Assembly (NCBI RefSeq): GCF_013378075.1
Contig: NZ_CP051131.1
Span: forward strand, 620,001-684,000
Source: Parasphingopyxis algicola
Lineage (GTDB): Bacteria > Pseudomonadota > Alphaproteobacteria > Sphingomonadales > Sphingomonadaceae
DNA: 64,000 bases
Direction of reading: 5' to 3'
Position numbers and translations under genes: made by a program. The notes under the pieces were generated by a model. It had not been told where the DNA came from, ran no database searches, and saw nothing but the letters and a program-made list of their open reading frames with translations. This document shows positions 20,001 through 29,552 of this stretch, piece by piece (position 1 is the stretch's first letter; the number at the start of each line of letters is the position of its first letter).

Positions 20001-22172
20001 ATGGACGAGTATAATCCCGAACATATCACCGAAGATTTTTCCCGGGAGACAGAAGCGGAACCTGGCACCGAGGATCGCTATTTCAACCGCGAGCTGAGCT
20101 GGCTCGGTTTCAACGAACGCGTGCTCGAGGAAGCGCGCAATGCCGCGCATCCGCTGCTCGAGCGGCTGCGGTTCCTGTCGATATCGGGCAACAATCTCGA
20201 CGAGTTCTTCATGGTCCGCGTCGCGGGCCTGAAAGGGCAGCAGCTCCAGGGCGTCGAAATGCGCTCGGCCGACGGGATGACGCCCGGCCAGCAGCTCGCC
20301 GCCGTTGCCGATTGCGCCAATGCGCTGATGGACGAGCAGCAGCGGGTCTGGACCGAACTCCGCGCGGCGCTGGCCGAGGCCGAGATTTTCGTCCTGTCGG
20401 ACACCGAAATAGAGGGCGAGACCGAGACCTGGCTATCCGAGCATTTCCACACGCACATCTTCCCGGTGCTGACGCCGCAGGCGCTCGATCCCGCGCATCC
20501 CTTTCCGTTCATCCCGAACAAGGGGTTCAGCCTCGTCTTCGATCTCGAACGCAAGAGCGACGGCGAGCCGATCCGCGAACTGCTGATGGTGCCGACGACC
20601 CTGCCGCGCTTCGTGCGGGTGCCGGGCGAAACGGCGCGCTATGTCGCGATCGAGACCATCATCCGGCGGTTCACCGATATCCTGTTTCCCGGATATGACA
20701 TGGTCGGGCAGGGCGCGTTCCGGATCATCCGCGACAGCGATATCGAGGTCGAGGAAGAGGCCGAGGACCTCGTCCGCTATTTTCGCAGCGCCATCAAACG
20801 CCGTCGCCGCGGGCGCGTGATCCGCCTGAAGCTCGAAGCCGATATTCCGGACGATATGGAAGAATTGATCCGCCGCGAAATGGGCGGCGACGATTCGATC
20901 GTGGCGGAATCGAGCGGTTTCCTGGGCGTGGCCGATCTCGAACAGCTGGTCGAGGAGGACCGGCCGGATCTCAAATTCCCGCCGTTCAGCCCGCGCTTTC
21001 CCGAGCGGATCCGCGAACATGGCGGGGACTGTTTCGCCGCGATCAAGACCAAGGACATCGTCGTCCACCACCCCTACGAAACGTTCGACGTCGTGGTCGC
21101 GCTGCTCAAACAGGCCGCCGACGATCCCGATGTCGTGGCGATCAAGCAGACGCTCTATCGCGCCGGCAAGCAATCCGCGGTCATCCGCGCGCTGATCGAC
21201 GCCGCCGAGGCGGGCAAATCGGTGACGGCCGTGGTCGAACTCAAGGCGCGGTTCGACGAGGAGCAGAACCTGCTCTGGGCCAATGCGCTCGAACGCGCGG
21301 GCGTCCAGGTCGTCTACGGCTTCATCGAATGGAAGACCCATGCCAAGGTCACGATGGTCGTCCGCAAGGAAGAGGATGGCTACCGGACCTACTGCCATTT
21401 CGGCACGGGCAATTATCATCCGGTGACGGCGAAAATTTACACCGATCTCAGCTTCTTCACCGCCGATCCCCGCGCCGGTCGCGATGCGGCCCAGCTGTTC
21501 AACTATATCACCGGCTATGTGCAGCCCGAGGGGTTGGAGCTGATCTCGATGTCGCCGCGCGACATGCGCAACGATCTGATGAAGCTGATCGATGCCGAGA
21601 TCGCCAATGAACGCGCCGGGAAGGACGGCGCGGTCTGGGCCAAGATGAATTCGCTCGTCGATCCGGCGATCATCGAAAAGCTGTATGAAGCCAGCAATGC
21701 CGGGGTCGAGATCGATCTGGTCATTCGCGGCATCTGTTGCCTGAAGCCCGGCGTGCCGGGCATGTCGGAGAATATCCGCGTGCGTTCGGTCATCGGCCGG
21801 TTTCTCGAACACAGCCGGATCGCCTGTTTCGGCAACGGCGCGGCGCTGCCCAACAAGAAGGCGCATGTTCTGATCAGTTCGGCGGACTGGATGCCGCGCA
21901 ATTTCGACCGCCGCGTCGAATATATGATGCCGATCGAGAACCCGACCGTGCACGCCCAGATCCTCGATCAGGTGATGGTCGCCAACCTCATCGACAACGA
22001 GCAGAGCTGGCAGCTCAATCCCGACGGCAGCTATACGCGGATCGTGCCCGAGGGCCGGCCGTTCAACCTCCATCGTTATTTCATGACCAATCCGTCGCTG
22101 TCGGGCCGCGGCGCAGCGCTCAGCGAGCAGGGATCGATGCCGAAGAAGCTGCACGTCAAGCGACGTGGATAA
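20001..22172 (+). CDS. ppk1: Polyphosphate kinase 1
   Basis: The protein has 723 residues and transfers the ATP gamma-phosphate to a growing polyphosphate chain, reversibly. The N-terminal block RYFNRELSWLGFNERVLEEA and LSISGNNLDEFFMVRVAGL are hallmarks. The phospholipase-D-like catalytic domains carry His447 in WKTHAKVTMV, corresponding to the autophosphorylated histidine, and His604 in FLEHSRIACFGNG. The block YCHFGTGNYHPVTAKIYTD is intact. ppx follows after 43 bases, so polymer synthesis and degradation genes probably share a transcript. A class 2 kinase gene lies 6 kb downstream. Confidence 0.97.
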   Translation: MDEYNPEHITEDFSRETEAEPGTEDRYFNRELSWLGFNERVLEEARNAAHPLLERLRFLSISGNNLDEFFMVRVAGLKGQQLQGVEMRSADGMTPGQQLAAVADCANALMDEQQRVWTELRAALAEAEIFVLSDTEIEGETETWLSEHFHTHIFPVLTPQALDPAHPFPFIPNKGFSLVFDLERKSDGEPIRELLMVPTTLPRFVRVPGETARYVAIETIIRRFTDILFPGYDMVGQGAFRIIRDSDIEVEEEAEDLVRYFRSAIKRRRRGRVIRLKLEADIPDDMEELIRREMGGDDSIVAESSGFLGVADLEQLVEEDRPDLKFPPFSPRFPERIREHGGDCFAAIKTKDIVVHHPYETFDVVVALLKQAADDPDVVAIKQTLYRAGKQSAVIRALIDAAEAGKSVTAVVELKARFDEEQNLLWANALERAGVQVVYGFIEWKTHAKVTMVVRKEEDGYRTYCHFGTGNYHPVTAKIYTDLSFFTADPRAGRDAAQLFNYITGYVQPEGLELISMSPRDMRNDLMKLIDAEIANERAGKDGAVWAKMNSLVDPAIIEKLYEASNAGVEIDLVIRGICCLKPGVPGMSENIRVRSVIGRFLEHSRIACFGNGAALPNKKAHVLISSADWMPRNFDRRVEYMMPIENPTVHAQILDQVMVANLIDNEQSWQLNPDGSYTRIVPEGRPFNLHRYFMTNPSLSGRGAALSEQGSMPKKLHVKRRG

Positions 22173-22215
22173 TCCGGTTCCCAGCGGCAACCCGAACGTC
22201 TAGAAGTTTCGGCCG

Positions 22216-23724
22216 ATGGCCGTGCTTTCTCTTTTCCGCTCGGAAGAGACCTCTCCCGCCGCGCAGGACGGACGCACGGCGGTCATCGATATCGGCTCCA
22301 ACTCGATCCGGCTCGTCGTCTTCGACGGCCATGGCCGGTTGCCCGCCTTCCTCTTCAACGAGAAAGTGATGGTGGGACTCGGCGGACGCCGGGACGAGAA
22401 TGGCGATCTGAAGGACGACGCCATCGCCGATGCGATGGAAATCCTGCAGCGGTTCCGGTCGCTCGCGACCGCGATGAACGTGACCGATCTCAGGGCGGTG
22501 GCCACGGCCGCGGTCCGCGAGGCGAGCAATCGCGACGACCTGCTCGGCCAGCTCGCGGATATCGGCATGCCCGTGCGCCTGTTGTCGGGCGGGGACGAGG
22601 CGAAGCTCGCCGCCATGGGTGTCCTGTCCGCCATACCCGAAGCCGAGGGTCTGGTCGGCGATCTCGGCGGCGGCAGCCTCGAACTGGCGCGCATCGGGGG
22701 CCGGGAGGTAAAGGAATGCGTGTCGTTCCCGCTCGGCGTGCTGCGGGTTGCGGAGTTGCGGGCGTCGGGCAAGAAGGGCGCGCTCAAACGCGCCGTCGCC
22801 AAAGCGCTCAAATCCGCCGAGTGGATCGGCAAATGCGAAGGCCAGCCCTTCTACCTCGTCGGCGGCTCGTGGCGTGCATTGGCCCGGGTCGACATGCAGC
22901 GCACCAGATTCCCGCTGCCGATCGTCCATCACTATACGATGCAGCCGGAACGCGCGGCGAAGCTCGTCCGGCTGCTGGCGCGGATCGACAAGTCCAAGCT
23001 CACCTGCGTTCCCTCCATGGCGTCGCAGCGCATACCGAACCTGCCCGATGGCGCGGCGATCCTGTCGCAGCTCGTCAAGCAGGCCGGTCTCGGCGAGCTC
23101 GTCGTGTCGGCCTATGGGCTGCGCGAGGGACTGCTCTACGAACGGCTCGACGAAGATACGCGCAAGATCGATCCGCTGATCGCCGCGACGCGGGAGGAGG
23201 GCGAACGCCAGGGCCGTTTCCCCGAACATGGCGACCTGCTCAACCGCTGGATTGCACCGCTGTTCGTCGACGAATCGGACACCGACAAGCGCATCCGGCT
23301 CGCCGCCTGCCTACTCGCCGATACCGGGTGGCGGGCCCATCCCGAATTCCGCGCCGAACGCGGGCTGGAAATGGCGCTGCACGGCAACTGGGTCGGGATC
23401 GAGAGCAACGGCCGCGGTAAGATGGCGCAGGCGCTGTTCACAAATTTTGGCGGCGGCGTCGGGGTGGTGGAGGAGCTCGTCAATCTGTGCAGCACTCAGG
23501 AGCTGGAACAGGCCGCCCGTTGGGGGCTCGCGATGCGGTTCGGCCAGCGGTTGAGCGGCGGCGTTGCCGGGCCGCTCGAACTGAGCAATGTGGCGGTGGA
23601 GGAGGGCAGGCTGGTCCTCGCACTCGATCAGGGCGATGCCGAACTCTACAGCCAACCGGTCGCCAAGCGCCATCGCCAGCTGGCCGACGCGTTCGGCAAG
23701 GAGCCGGAGATGCGGCTGCTGTAA
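22216..23724 (+). CDS. ppx: Exopolyphosphatase / Ppx-GppA phosphatase
   Basis: The protein has 502 residues. The ASKHA-fold phosphatase domain shows TAVIDIGSNSIRLVVFDG at the N-terminus, VATAAVREASNRDDLL, and the second phosphate loop LVGDLGGGSLELARI. The C-terminal half resembles the helical HD-like region of long Ppx proteins (AHPEFRAERGLEMALHGNW). Members cleave terminal phosphates from polyphosphate, or pppGpp to ppGpp; sequence does not separate the two. Its position directly after ppk1 favours exopolyphosphatase. A dispersed repeat follows the gene. Confidence 0.93.
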   Translation: MAVLSLFRSEETSPAAQDGRTAVIDIGSNSIRLVVFDGHGRLPAFLFNEKVMVGLGGRRDENGDLKDDAIADAMEILQRFRSLATAMNVTDLRAVATAAVREASNRDDLLGQLADIGMPVRLLSGGDEAKLAAMGVLSAIPEAEGLVGDLGGGSLELARIGGREVKECVSFPLGVLRVAELRASGKKGALKRAVAKALKSAEWIGKCEGQPFYLVGGSWRALARVDMQRTRFPLPIVHHYTMQPERAAKLVRLLARIDKSKLTCVPSMASQRIPNLPDGAAILSQLVKQAGLGELVVSAYGLREGLLYERLDEDTRKIDPLIAATREEGERQGRFPEHGDLLNRWIAPLFVDESDTDKRIRLAACLLADTGWRAHPEFRAERGLEMALHGNWVGIESNGRGKMAQALFTNFGGGVGVVEELVNLCSTQELEQAARWGLAMRFGQRLSGGVAGPLELSNVAVEEGRLVLALDQGDAELYSQPVAKRHRQLADAFGKEPEMRLL

Positions 23725-23746
23725 AGGGAAATACCCTTGGTTCGAT

Positions 23747-23838
23747 CGTCATTGCGAGCACAGCGAAGCAATCCAGAGCTGTAAATGGCAACGCAGGCCG
23801 CTCTGGATTGCCGCGGGCCTCCGGCCCTCGCAATGACG
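23747..23838. repeat. Dispersed inverted-repeat element, copy 1
   Basis: A 92-base element begins CGTCATTGCGAGCACAGCGA and ends CCTCGCAATGACG, with internal AATCCAGAG and CTCTGGATT completing two nested inverted repeats. A second copy at 57772-57857 has the two arm types exchanged, so it lies in the opposite orientation. It fills most of the gap between ppx and the minus-strand I78 gene. No open reading frame of consequence is present. It resembles MITE- or BIME-type intergenic repeats. Confidence 0.8.
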
Positions 23839-23875
23839 TCTCGTTTAGCCTGAAGAGATGGCTCTACAACGAAGA

Positions 23876-24202
23876 TCAGCCGCAGTTGATGGCCGTGACG
23901 GTCGATCCTTCGTCATATTCGATATTGAGCCGGGCCGGCCGGTAATCCATGGTTACCGCGCTGTTGGGCGGTATCCAGCGCAGCTCCCGGGCACCGGAAA
24001 GCCGCATCGCGGTGACCGCCAGTTCCTGGCTCACCGGCTCGCCGACCAGTTGCTGCGCCGCATCGGCGTCGCAAGGCCCGCCGCCCACCATCGGCAGTTC
24101 GTCGACCGGCCGATCGTCGGCTGTCGTCGCGCAGGCACCGAGCGTCACGAACGCCGCCGCCGAAGCAATTCCAAGTCTAACCCTCACCCTCATCCTCCGC
24201 AT
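23876..24202 (-). CDS. I78-family peptidase-inhibitor-like lipoprotein
   Basis: The protein has 108 residues. A basic N-terminus and hydrophobic segment end in a lipobox (FVTLGAC), so it is probably anchored to a membrane facing the periplasm. The rest matches the small I78 inhibitor fold: PCDADAAQQLVGEP, the acidic and basic exchanges around RWIPPNSAVTMDYRPARL, and the terminal cysteine in VTAINCG. Family members inhibit serine proteases, but many bacterial homologues are untested. The ATG at 24202 has GAAGG upstream; ATG 24193 or GTG 24187 are alternatives. The start lies 26 bases inside the end of rnd, suggesting coupled expression. Confidence 0.82.
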   Translation of the reverse strand: MRRMRVRVRLGIASAAAFVTLGACATTADDRPVDELPMVGGGPCDADAAQQLVGEPVSQELAVTAMRLSGARELRWIPPNSAVTMDYRPARLNIEYDEGSTVTAINCG

Positions 24203-25358
24203 GCGTCACCTTCAACTTCCCGTCGCGCACGGCAAATGCAACGCGGCCCTCGACCAGGTTGAGCGCGTCGCGGCCAAACTCCTCGTAGCGCCATCCGGCG
24301 AGCAAACCCAATTCATCGCGCTCGCCCGCGGCCAGTTGCTCGAGATCGTCCGCCTTCGCGATCAGGCGCGACGCGACGCCGATCTCGCGCGAACGGATCT
24401 TGAGGAGCAGCTTGAGCAGATCGGCAACCAGCGCGCCCTCCTTGCCCAGGCCCGGCTTCCGGCTCTTGCGGGTGGGCAGTTCGCTCTCGGGCAACGGTTC
24501 GGCATGATTGACGACCTGCATCAGTCGGGCGCCGATATCGTTGCCGCCCCAGCTTGACGGCAGGCCCCTGATCTTGGCGAGCGCCTTCTGGTTTTTCGGC
24601 GGATGGGACGCGATATCGGCCAGGGTCTCGTCGCGCAGCAGTCGGCCGCGCGGCAAATTCTTGTCCTGCGCCTCCCGCTCGCGCCAGGCGGCGATCGCCT
24701 TCAACCGCCCCAGCACATCGGCCTTGCGGCTCTGGATGCGCACGCGTTTCCAGCTCTCCTCGGGCACATTGGCGTAGTTTGCGGGATCGGCAAGCCGCTC
24801 CATCTCGGCATTGATCCAGGCGCCGCGCCCGGTTTCGCGCAGCCGGTCCAGCATTCTCGGAAACAGTTCTGCGAGATGGGTCACATCGCCGATCGCATAA
24901 TCGAGCTGACGCTTGTCGAGCGGGCGACGGGCCCAGTCGGTAAAGCGCGCGCCCTTGTCGAGGCTCTGGCCGAGCAGCGCGTCGACAAGGTTCGAATAGC
25001 CGATCTGCTCGCCGAGACCGAGCGCCATCGCCGCAATCTGCGTGTCGAAGATCGGGTGCGGCGTCTTGCCGGTCAGATTGTAGACAATCTCGACATCCTG
25101 GCCGCCGGCGTGGAAAACCTTCAGCACATCCTCATTGTCGACCAGCAGGTCGAGCAGCGGCGTCAGATCGATACCGTTTGCCTTGGGATCGATAGCGGCG
25201 GCCTCTTCGTGATCGCCGATCTGGATCAGGCACAGGTCGGGCCAATAGGTGCTCTCGCGCATGAACTCGGTGTCGACAGCGACAAAGTCCGACTTCGCCA
25301 GGCGCGCGCACAGGTCTGAGAGGGAATCGCTGTCGTCGATCAGCGGATGGATACGCAT
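24177..25358 (-). CDS. rnd: Ribonuclease D
   Basis: The protein has 393 residues. This DEDD-type 3'-5' exoribonuclease trims tRNA precursors. The exonuclease motifs appear in order: FVAVDTEFM (Asp, Glu), VFHAGGQDVEIVYN (Asp), and YAIGDVTHLAELF (Asp with the preceding tyrosine). The HRDC domain lies at about 210-290 (RLKAIAAWREREAQDKNLPR). The C-terminal region continues with RSREIGVASRLIAKADDLEQL, a usual feature of bacterial RNase D. The gene is divergent from aspS and precedes the I78-like gene. Confidence 0.95.
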   Translation of the reverse strand: MRIHPLIDDSDSLSDLCARLAKSDFVAVDTEFMRESTYWPDLCLIQIGDHEEAAAIDPKANGIDLTPLLDLLVDNEDVLKVFHAGGQDVEIVYNLTGKTPHPIFDTQIAAMALGLGEQIGYSNLVDALLGQSLDKGARFTDWARRPLDKRQLDYAIGDVTHLAELFPRMLDRLRETGRGAWINAEMERLADPANYANVPEESWKRVRIQSRKADVLGRLKAIAAWREREAQDKNLPRGRLLRDETLADIASHPPKNQKALAKIRGLPSSWGGNDIGARLMQVVNHAEPLPESELPTRKSRKPGLGKEGALVADLLKLLLKIRSREIGVASRLIAKADDLEQLAAGERDELGLLAGWRYEEFGRDALNLVEGRVAFAVRDGKLKVTHAEDEGEG

Positions 25359-25542
25359 GAAGCCCGTCTATAGAAGCTGCCGCGCTATCGGCAATGCGAA
25401 CTGCCAACAACAATGTGAACAGCGGGAGGGTGTTTCGCCTGATAAATCCGATCTGGCCAAATCCGATCTAGAAGGTGACGAACGGCTTTCGACCAACTAA
25501 GGGAGCCCCTTTCTTTCCAACCTCTCGATCGATTGAACCGAA

Positions 25543-27339
25543 ATGACCATGCACGCCTATCGCACTCACAACTGTTCCGAGCTTCGCAGCCACAATGTGG
25601 GCGAAGAGGTCCGCCTGTCCGGCTGGGTCCATCGCAAGCGCGATCACGGCGATCTGGTGTTCGTCGATCTGCGCGACAATTTCGGCATCACGCAGATCGT
25701 GACCGAGGTCGACGGCCCCGCCTTCGCCACGCTCGAGAGCCTGCGTTCGGAATCGGTCATCACGGTTACGGGGAAGGTGGTCGCCCGCTCGGCCGATCTC
25801 ATCAACCCGAAGCTCGACACCGGCGAAATCGAGGTCCGCGCCCAGGCCGTGGACGTGCAGTCGGCGGCCGAGGAACTGCCGATGCCAGTGGCCGGCGAGG
25901 CCGATTATCCGGAAGATATCCGGCTCACATACCGCTATCTCGATCTGCGCCGCGAGAGCATGCACAAGAATATCCTGCTCCGCTCCGATGTGATTTCTTC
26001 GATCCGCAAGCGGATGATCGAGCAGAATTTCACCGAGTTCCAGACGCCGATCCTGACCGCCTCCTCGCCGGAGGGCGCGCGCGACTATCTGGTGCCGAGC
26101 CGGGTGCATCCGGGCAAATTCTATGCGCTGCCCCAGGCACCCCAGATGTTCAAGCAGCTGATCATGGTCGCCGGTTTTGACCGCTATTTCCAGATCGCGC
26201 CCTGCTTCCGGGACGAGGACGCCCGCGCCGACCGCAGCCCGGGCGAATTCTACCAGCTCGATTTCGAGATGAGCTTCGTGACCCAGGAAGACGTGTTCCA
26301 GGCGATCGAGCCGGTCCTGCGCGGCGTGTTCGAGGAATTCGCCGACTGGGACGGGAAGGGGCGGACCGTCGATCCCGATTTCGTCCGCATCCCCTTTGCC
26401 GAAGCCATGCTCAAATATGGCTCGGACAAGCCGGACCTCAGAAACCCGCTCGAAATCACCGATGTCTCGACCCATTTCGAAGGCTCCGATTTCGGCCTGT
26501 TCGCCAATATCGTCGGTTCGGGCGGGGTCGTCCGCGCGATCCCGGCGCCCAAGACCGGCGATCGCGGCCGCCGCTGGTTCGACAGCATGAACGAATGGGC
26601 GCGCGGCGAGGGCTTTGCCGGCCTTGGCTATATCAACCGCAAGGACGGCGCGCCGTCGGGCCCGATCGCGAAGAACCACGGCGAAGAGAAAACGGCGAAG
26701 CTGCTCGAAGAACTGGGACTTGGCGAAGAGGACAGCGTGTTCTTCGCAGCCGGCAAGGAAGCCGAAGCGGTCCGCCTGGCCGGCGGGGCCCGCACCCGGC
26801 TCGGCGAGGAGCTCGGGCTGATCGACGAGACTGTCTTCAAATTCTGCTGGATCGTCGATTTTCCGATGTACGAATATGACGAGGAGCTGAAAAAGATCGA
26901 TTTCAGCCACAATCCCTTCTCGATGCCGCAGGGCGAGATGGAAGCGCTGGAAACCAAGGACCCGCTCGAAATCCTCGCCTGGCAGTACGACATCGTCTGC
27001 AACGGCGTGGAGCTCAGTTCGGGCGCGATCCGGAACCACCGGCCGGACATCATGTACAAGGCGTTCGAAATCGCCGGCTACAGCCAAGCCGATGTCGACG
27101 AGAATTTCTCGGGCATGATCAACGCGTTCAAGTTCGGCGCGCCGCCCCATGGCGGGTCCGCGCCGGGCATCGACCGCATCGTCATGCTGCTCGCCGGCGA
27201 ACCCAATATTCGCGAGGTCGTGCTGTTCCCTATGAACCAGAAGGCCGAAGACCTGATGATGAGCGCGCCGAGCGATGTCAGCCTGAAGCAGCTGCGCGAA
27301 CTGAACCTGCGCGTCGTCGAGCCGCCGAAAGAGGGATGA
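25543..27339 (+). CDS. aspS: Aspartyl-tRNA synthetase
   Basis: The protein has 598 residues, the standard bacterial long form. An N-terminal OB-fold anticodon-binding domain ([20 protein letters not shown]) is followed by the class II catalytic core with motif 2 in [20 protein letters not shown] and motif 3 in [13 protein letters not shown]. The bacterial GAD insertion domain occupies about residues 290-410. Whether it is discriminating or also charges tRNA-Asn cannot be decided because gatCAB and asnS are outside the window. The ATG has no strong Shine-Dalgarno. The 184-base gap upstream is divergent with rnd and holds a short direct repeat (AAATCCGATCT twice, at 25444 and 25459). Confidence 0.97.
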   Translation: MTMHAYRTHNCSELRSHNVGEEVRLSGWVHRKRDHGDLVFVDLRDNFGITQIVTEVDGPAFATLESLRSESVITVTGKVVARSADLINPKLDTGEIEVRAQAVDVQSAAEELPMPVAGEADYPEDIRLTYRYLDLRRESMHKNILLRSDVISSIRKRMIEQNFTEFQTPILTASSPEGARDYLVPSRVHPGKFYALPQAPQMFKQLIMVAGFDRYFQIAPCFRDEDARADRSPGEFYQLDFEMSFVTQEDVFQAIEPVLRGVFEEFADWDGKGRTVDPDFVRIPFAEAMLKYGSDKPDLRNPLEITDVSTHFEGSDFGLFANIVGSGGVVRAIPAPKTGDRGRRWFDSMNEWARGEGFAGLGYINRKDGAPSGPIAKNHGEEKTAKLLEELGLGEEDSVFFAAGKEAEAVRLAGGARTRLGEELGLIDETVFKFCWIVDFPMYEYDEELKKIDFSHNPFSMPQGEMEALETKDPLEILAWQYDIVCNGVELSSGAIRNHRPDIMYKAFEIAGYSQADVDENFSGMINAFKFGAPPHGGSAPGIDRIVMLLAGEPNIREVVLFPMNQKAEDLMMSAPSDVSLKQLRELNLRVVEPPKEG

Positions 27340-28214
27340 GCGAACCGGCGGAGAGATATTTCGGCGAGGGCGATCCCCGGCTCCGCTATTTCGAATGGGG
27401 CGACCCGGCGGACCCGGTCATCCTGCTGCTGCACGCGACCGGCTTCCATGCCCGCTGCTGGGACAAGGTCGTCGCGGCGCTTCCCGCCGGATACCGGGTC
27501 ATCGCCGTCGACCATCTCGGCCACGGGCGGAGCGCCAAGCCGGATACGCTGGCCGACTGGACTCGCACAGCCGAGCCGCTGATGGCGCTGGTCGAGGGGC
27601 TGGAGCTGCGGAATGTGATCGGCGCCGGCCATTCGATGGGCGGACACTGCCTCGTCCAGATGGCGGCGCGGATGGGCGATCGTTTCACGCGGCTCGTCCT
27701 GATCGATCCGGTGATCATGGAGCCCGCGCTCTATAAGAATGCGCCGAAGCTCGAAGACGTCGATCCGTCGGCCAATCCGGTGTCGCGGCGGCGCGCGGTC
27801 TGGGATTCGCCGGAGCAGATGTTCGAGCGGCTCAGGGAGCATCCATCCTATGCGATCTGGCAGCCCGATGTCTTAATGGATTATTGCCGCCATGGCCTGT
27901 TGCGCCGGCCCGATGGCGACGGATTCGAGCTGGCCTGCCCGCCGCTCCTCGAAGCGTCGGTCTATGCCGGATCGCTGTGCATCGACCCCTATCCCATGGT
28001 CGATAAGGTGGCGGTGCCGGTCACCATATTGCGCGCGCCGCCCGGTACGCGGGACGGTACGCTCGATTTCACCCGGTCGCCGACATGGCCGGGACTGGTC
28101 GAGCGGTTCGCCGATGCCTGCGAGGTCTATCTGCCCGAGCTGACCCATTTCATGCCGATGCAGGACCCGGTCCGCATCGCCTACGAAATCGTTAACACTT
28201 CGCCCATATCATAA
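27336..28214 (+). CDS. Alpha/beta-fold hydrolase
   Basis: The protein has 292 residues and overlaps the end of aspS by four bases (ATGA), so translation is probably coupled. The alpha/beta-hydrolase fold is shown by the oxyanion region [12 protein letters not shown], the block [15 protein letters not shown], the nucleophile elbow [10 protein letters not shown] with Ser100, and a late histidine in [12 protein letters not shown]. The acid residue is probably in the region after VTILRAPPG. The family covers esterases, lactonases, haloalkane dehalogenases and others, and no substrate can be assigned. No signal peptide is present, so it is cytoplasmic. Confidence 0.88.
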   Translation: MSEPAERYFGEGDPRLRYFEWGDPADPVILLLHATGFHARCWDKVVAALPAGYRVIAVDHLGHGRSAKPDTLADWTRTAEPLMALVEGLELRNVIGAGHSMGGHCLVQMAARMGDRFTRLVLIDPVIMEPALYKNAPKLEDVDPSANPVSRRRAVWDSPEQMFERLREHPSYAIWQPDVLMDYCRHGLLRRPDGDGFELACPPLLEASVYAGSLCIDPYPMVDKVAVPVTILRAPPGTRDGTLDFTRSPTWPGLVERFADACEVYLPELTHFMPMQDPVRIAYEIVNTSPIS

Positions 28215-28269
28215 CATTGTGTAAAGTTTTGCTCCGAAACGGCCACAGGGCGAAAATCTGGGAGACTCC

Positions 28270-29055
28270 ATGGCGATCAATCTTGCGGACTATGAAACCG
28301 GCGCCGAATTCGACGGCGATTATGACGAAACGCTGGTCGCGCTGCAGGAACGGCTCGGCCAGATACAGGCCGCCTATATCGCCAATGACAGACGCGCGGT
28401 GATCGCGATCGAAGGCTGGGACGCATCGGGGAAGGGCGGGGCGATCCGCCGCCTGACCGGCCGCTGGGACCCGCGTTTCTTCGAAGTCTGGCCGATCGGC
28501 GCGCCGACGGCCGAGGCCAAGGCCCGCCATTTTCTCTGGCGCTTCTGGAACAAGCTGCCCGGCGACCGGGAAATCAACATATTCGACCGGACCTGGTACG
28601 GCCGCGTACTGGTCGAACGCGTCGAGGGCTATTGCTCTGAGTCGGAATGGCGGCGCGGCTATGACGAGATCAACGAGTTCGAGGCGCAACAGAAGGAGAG
28701 CGGCACACCGATCATCAAGCTATTCATGCACGTTACCCAGGAAGAACAGGACGAGCGGTTCCGCAAGCGGCTCGACAATCCCTGGAAACGCTGGAAGCTG
28801 ACCGAGGACGATTTCCGCAACCGGGCCAAGCGCAAGGACTATCTCGAGGCGATCCAGGACATGTTCGCGCGGACCGACACGCGCTGGGCGCCCTGGGCCG
28901 CGATCGACGGCAACGACAAGAAGGCGGCGCGGATCGCGGCGCTGACCCATGTCGCCGATCGGCTCGCGGAGAATGTCTCGATGGATCCGCCGGAGCCGCA
29001 CCAGAAAATCGTCGATCTGGCGGCGTCCCATTTGGGGACAGAGCCCGAAGACTGA
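28270..29055 (+). CDS. ppk2: Polyphosphate kinase 2 family protein
   Basis: The protein has 261 residues, matching single-domain PPK2. These enzymes use polyphosphate to phosphorylate nucleoside diphosphates or monophosphates. Walker A is EGWDASGKGGAIRRL (residues 48-62), Walker B is FDRTWYGRVLVERVEG with Asp106, and the lid module carries RAKRKDYLEAIQDMFARTDT. Which class it belongs to (NDP or NMP acceptor) cannot be fixed from these motifs. GGGAG precedes the ATG. It lies 6 kb downstream of ppk1 and ppx. Confidence 0.93.
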   Translation: MAINLADYETGAEFDGDYDETLVALQERLGQIQAAYIANDRRAVIAIEGWDASGKGGAIRRLTGRWDPRFFEVWPIGAPTAEAKARHFLWRFWNKLPGDREINIFDRTWYGRVLVERVEGYCSESEWRRGYDEINEFEAQQKESGTPIIKLFMHVTQEEQDERFRKRLDNPWKRWKLTEDDFRNRAKRKDYLEAIQDMFARTDTRWAPWAAIDGNDKKAARIAALTHVADRLAENVSMDPPEPHQKIVDLAASHLGTEPED

Positions 29056-29117
29056 ATTTACCCTATTTGCGGTTGCCGGCCGCCCTGTGCGATATTCCTC
29101 CAAACGGGAGACACAGG

Positions 29118-29552
29118 ATGGTCCGGGCATTTCAGACAATTGCGGTACCGATCGCGGCGGCCCTGCTCGTTACGGGCTGCACCCATGACGGCTATTACGA
29201 TCGCGGATATCGGTCGGCCTCCGCCGATCATGGCTATTACGCGCGCGATTACCGGAGCGGCAACGGCTATCGCGGCAGCCATCGCTATGCCGAGCGGTAC
29301 GATAACGGATTCCGCGGACGCGGCGCGCAGAAGCTCGATCCCTGGCTGTCGGAAACGCGCGAGGGCCAGCAATTCGTGGCCGATCACTATCCGGTCGGCC
29401 AGCGCGGCGAAATCAGCAGCGGCGACGCGGACAGCGCGAATATCTTCTTTCGCCGCTGGGCCGATACCGATCGGGACTATCGCCTGACCGATGCCGAAAT
29501 CCGCACCGCGCTCGTCCACACCCGCAATCGCTACGGACGGATCGCCTTTTAA
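29118..29552 (+). CDS. Small lipoprotein with a single EF-hand
   Basis: The protein has 144 residues. The start at 29118 has GGGAG seven bases upstream and gives a lipoprotein signal (PIAAALLVTGC, Cys21). Residues 22-70 are rich in Tyr, Arg and Gly with repeating YDRGYRS-like units. A structured C-terminal part (DPWLSETREGQQFVADHY) is followed by a canonical EF-hand loop at 116-127, DTDRDYRLTDAE, with Asp116, Asp118, Asp120, Thr124 and Glu127 in the calcium-ligand positions. The function is unknown; a calcium-responsive envelope lipoprotein is inferred. The last four bases overlap the end of the convergent greB. Confidence 0.78.
   Translation: MVRAFQTIAVPIAAALLVTGCTHDGYYDRGYRSASADHGYYARDYRSGNGYRGSHRYAERYDNGFRGRGAQKLDPWLSETREGQQFVADHYPVGQRGEISSGDADSANIFFRRWADTDRDYRLTDAEIRTALVHTRNRYGRIAF

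Noticed and set aside
25359-25542. Small RNA or T-box upstream of aspS
   Set aside because: Only an 11-base direct repeat (AAATCCGATCT) is visible; there is no T-box core or clear terminator.
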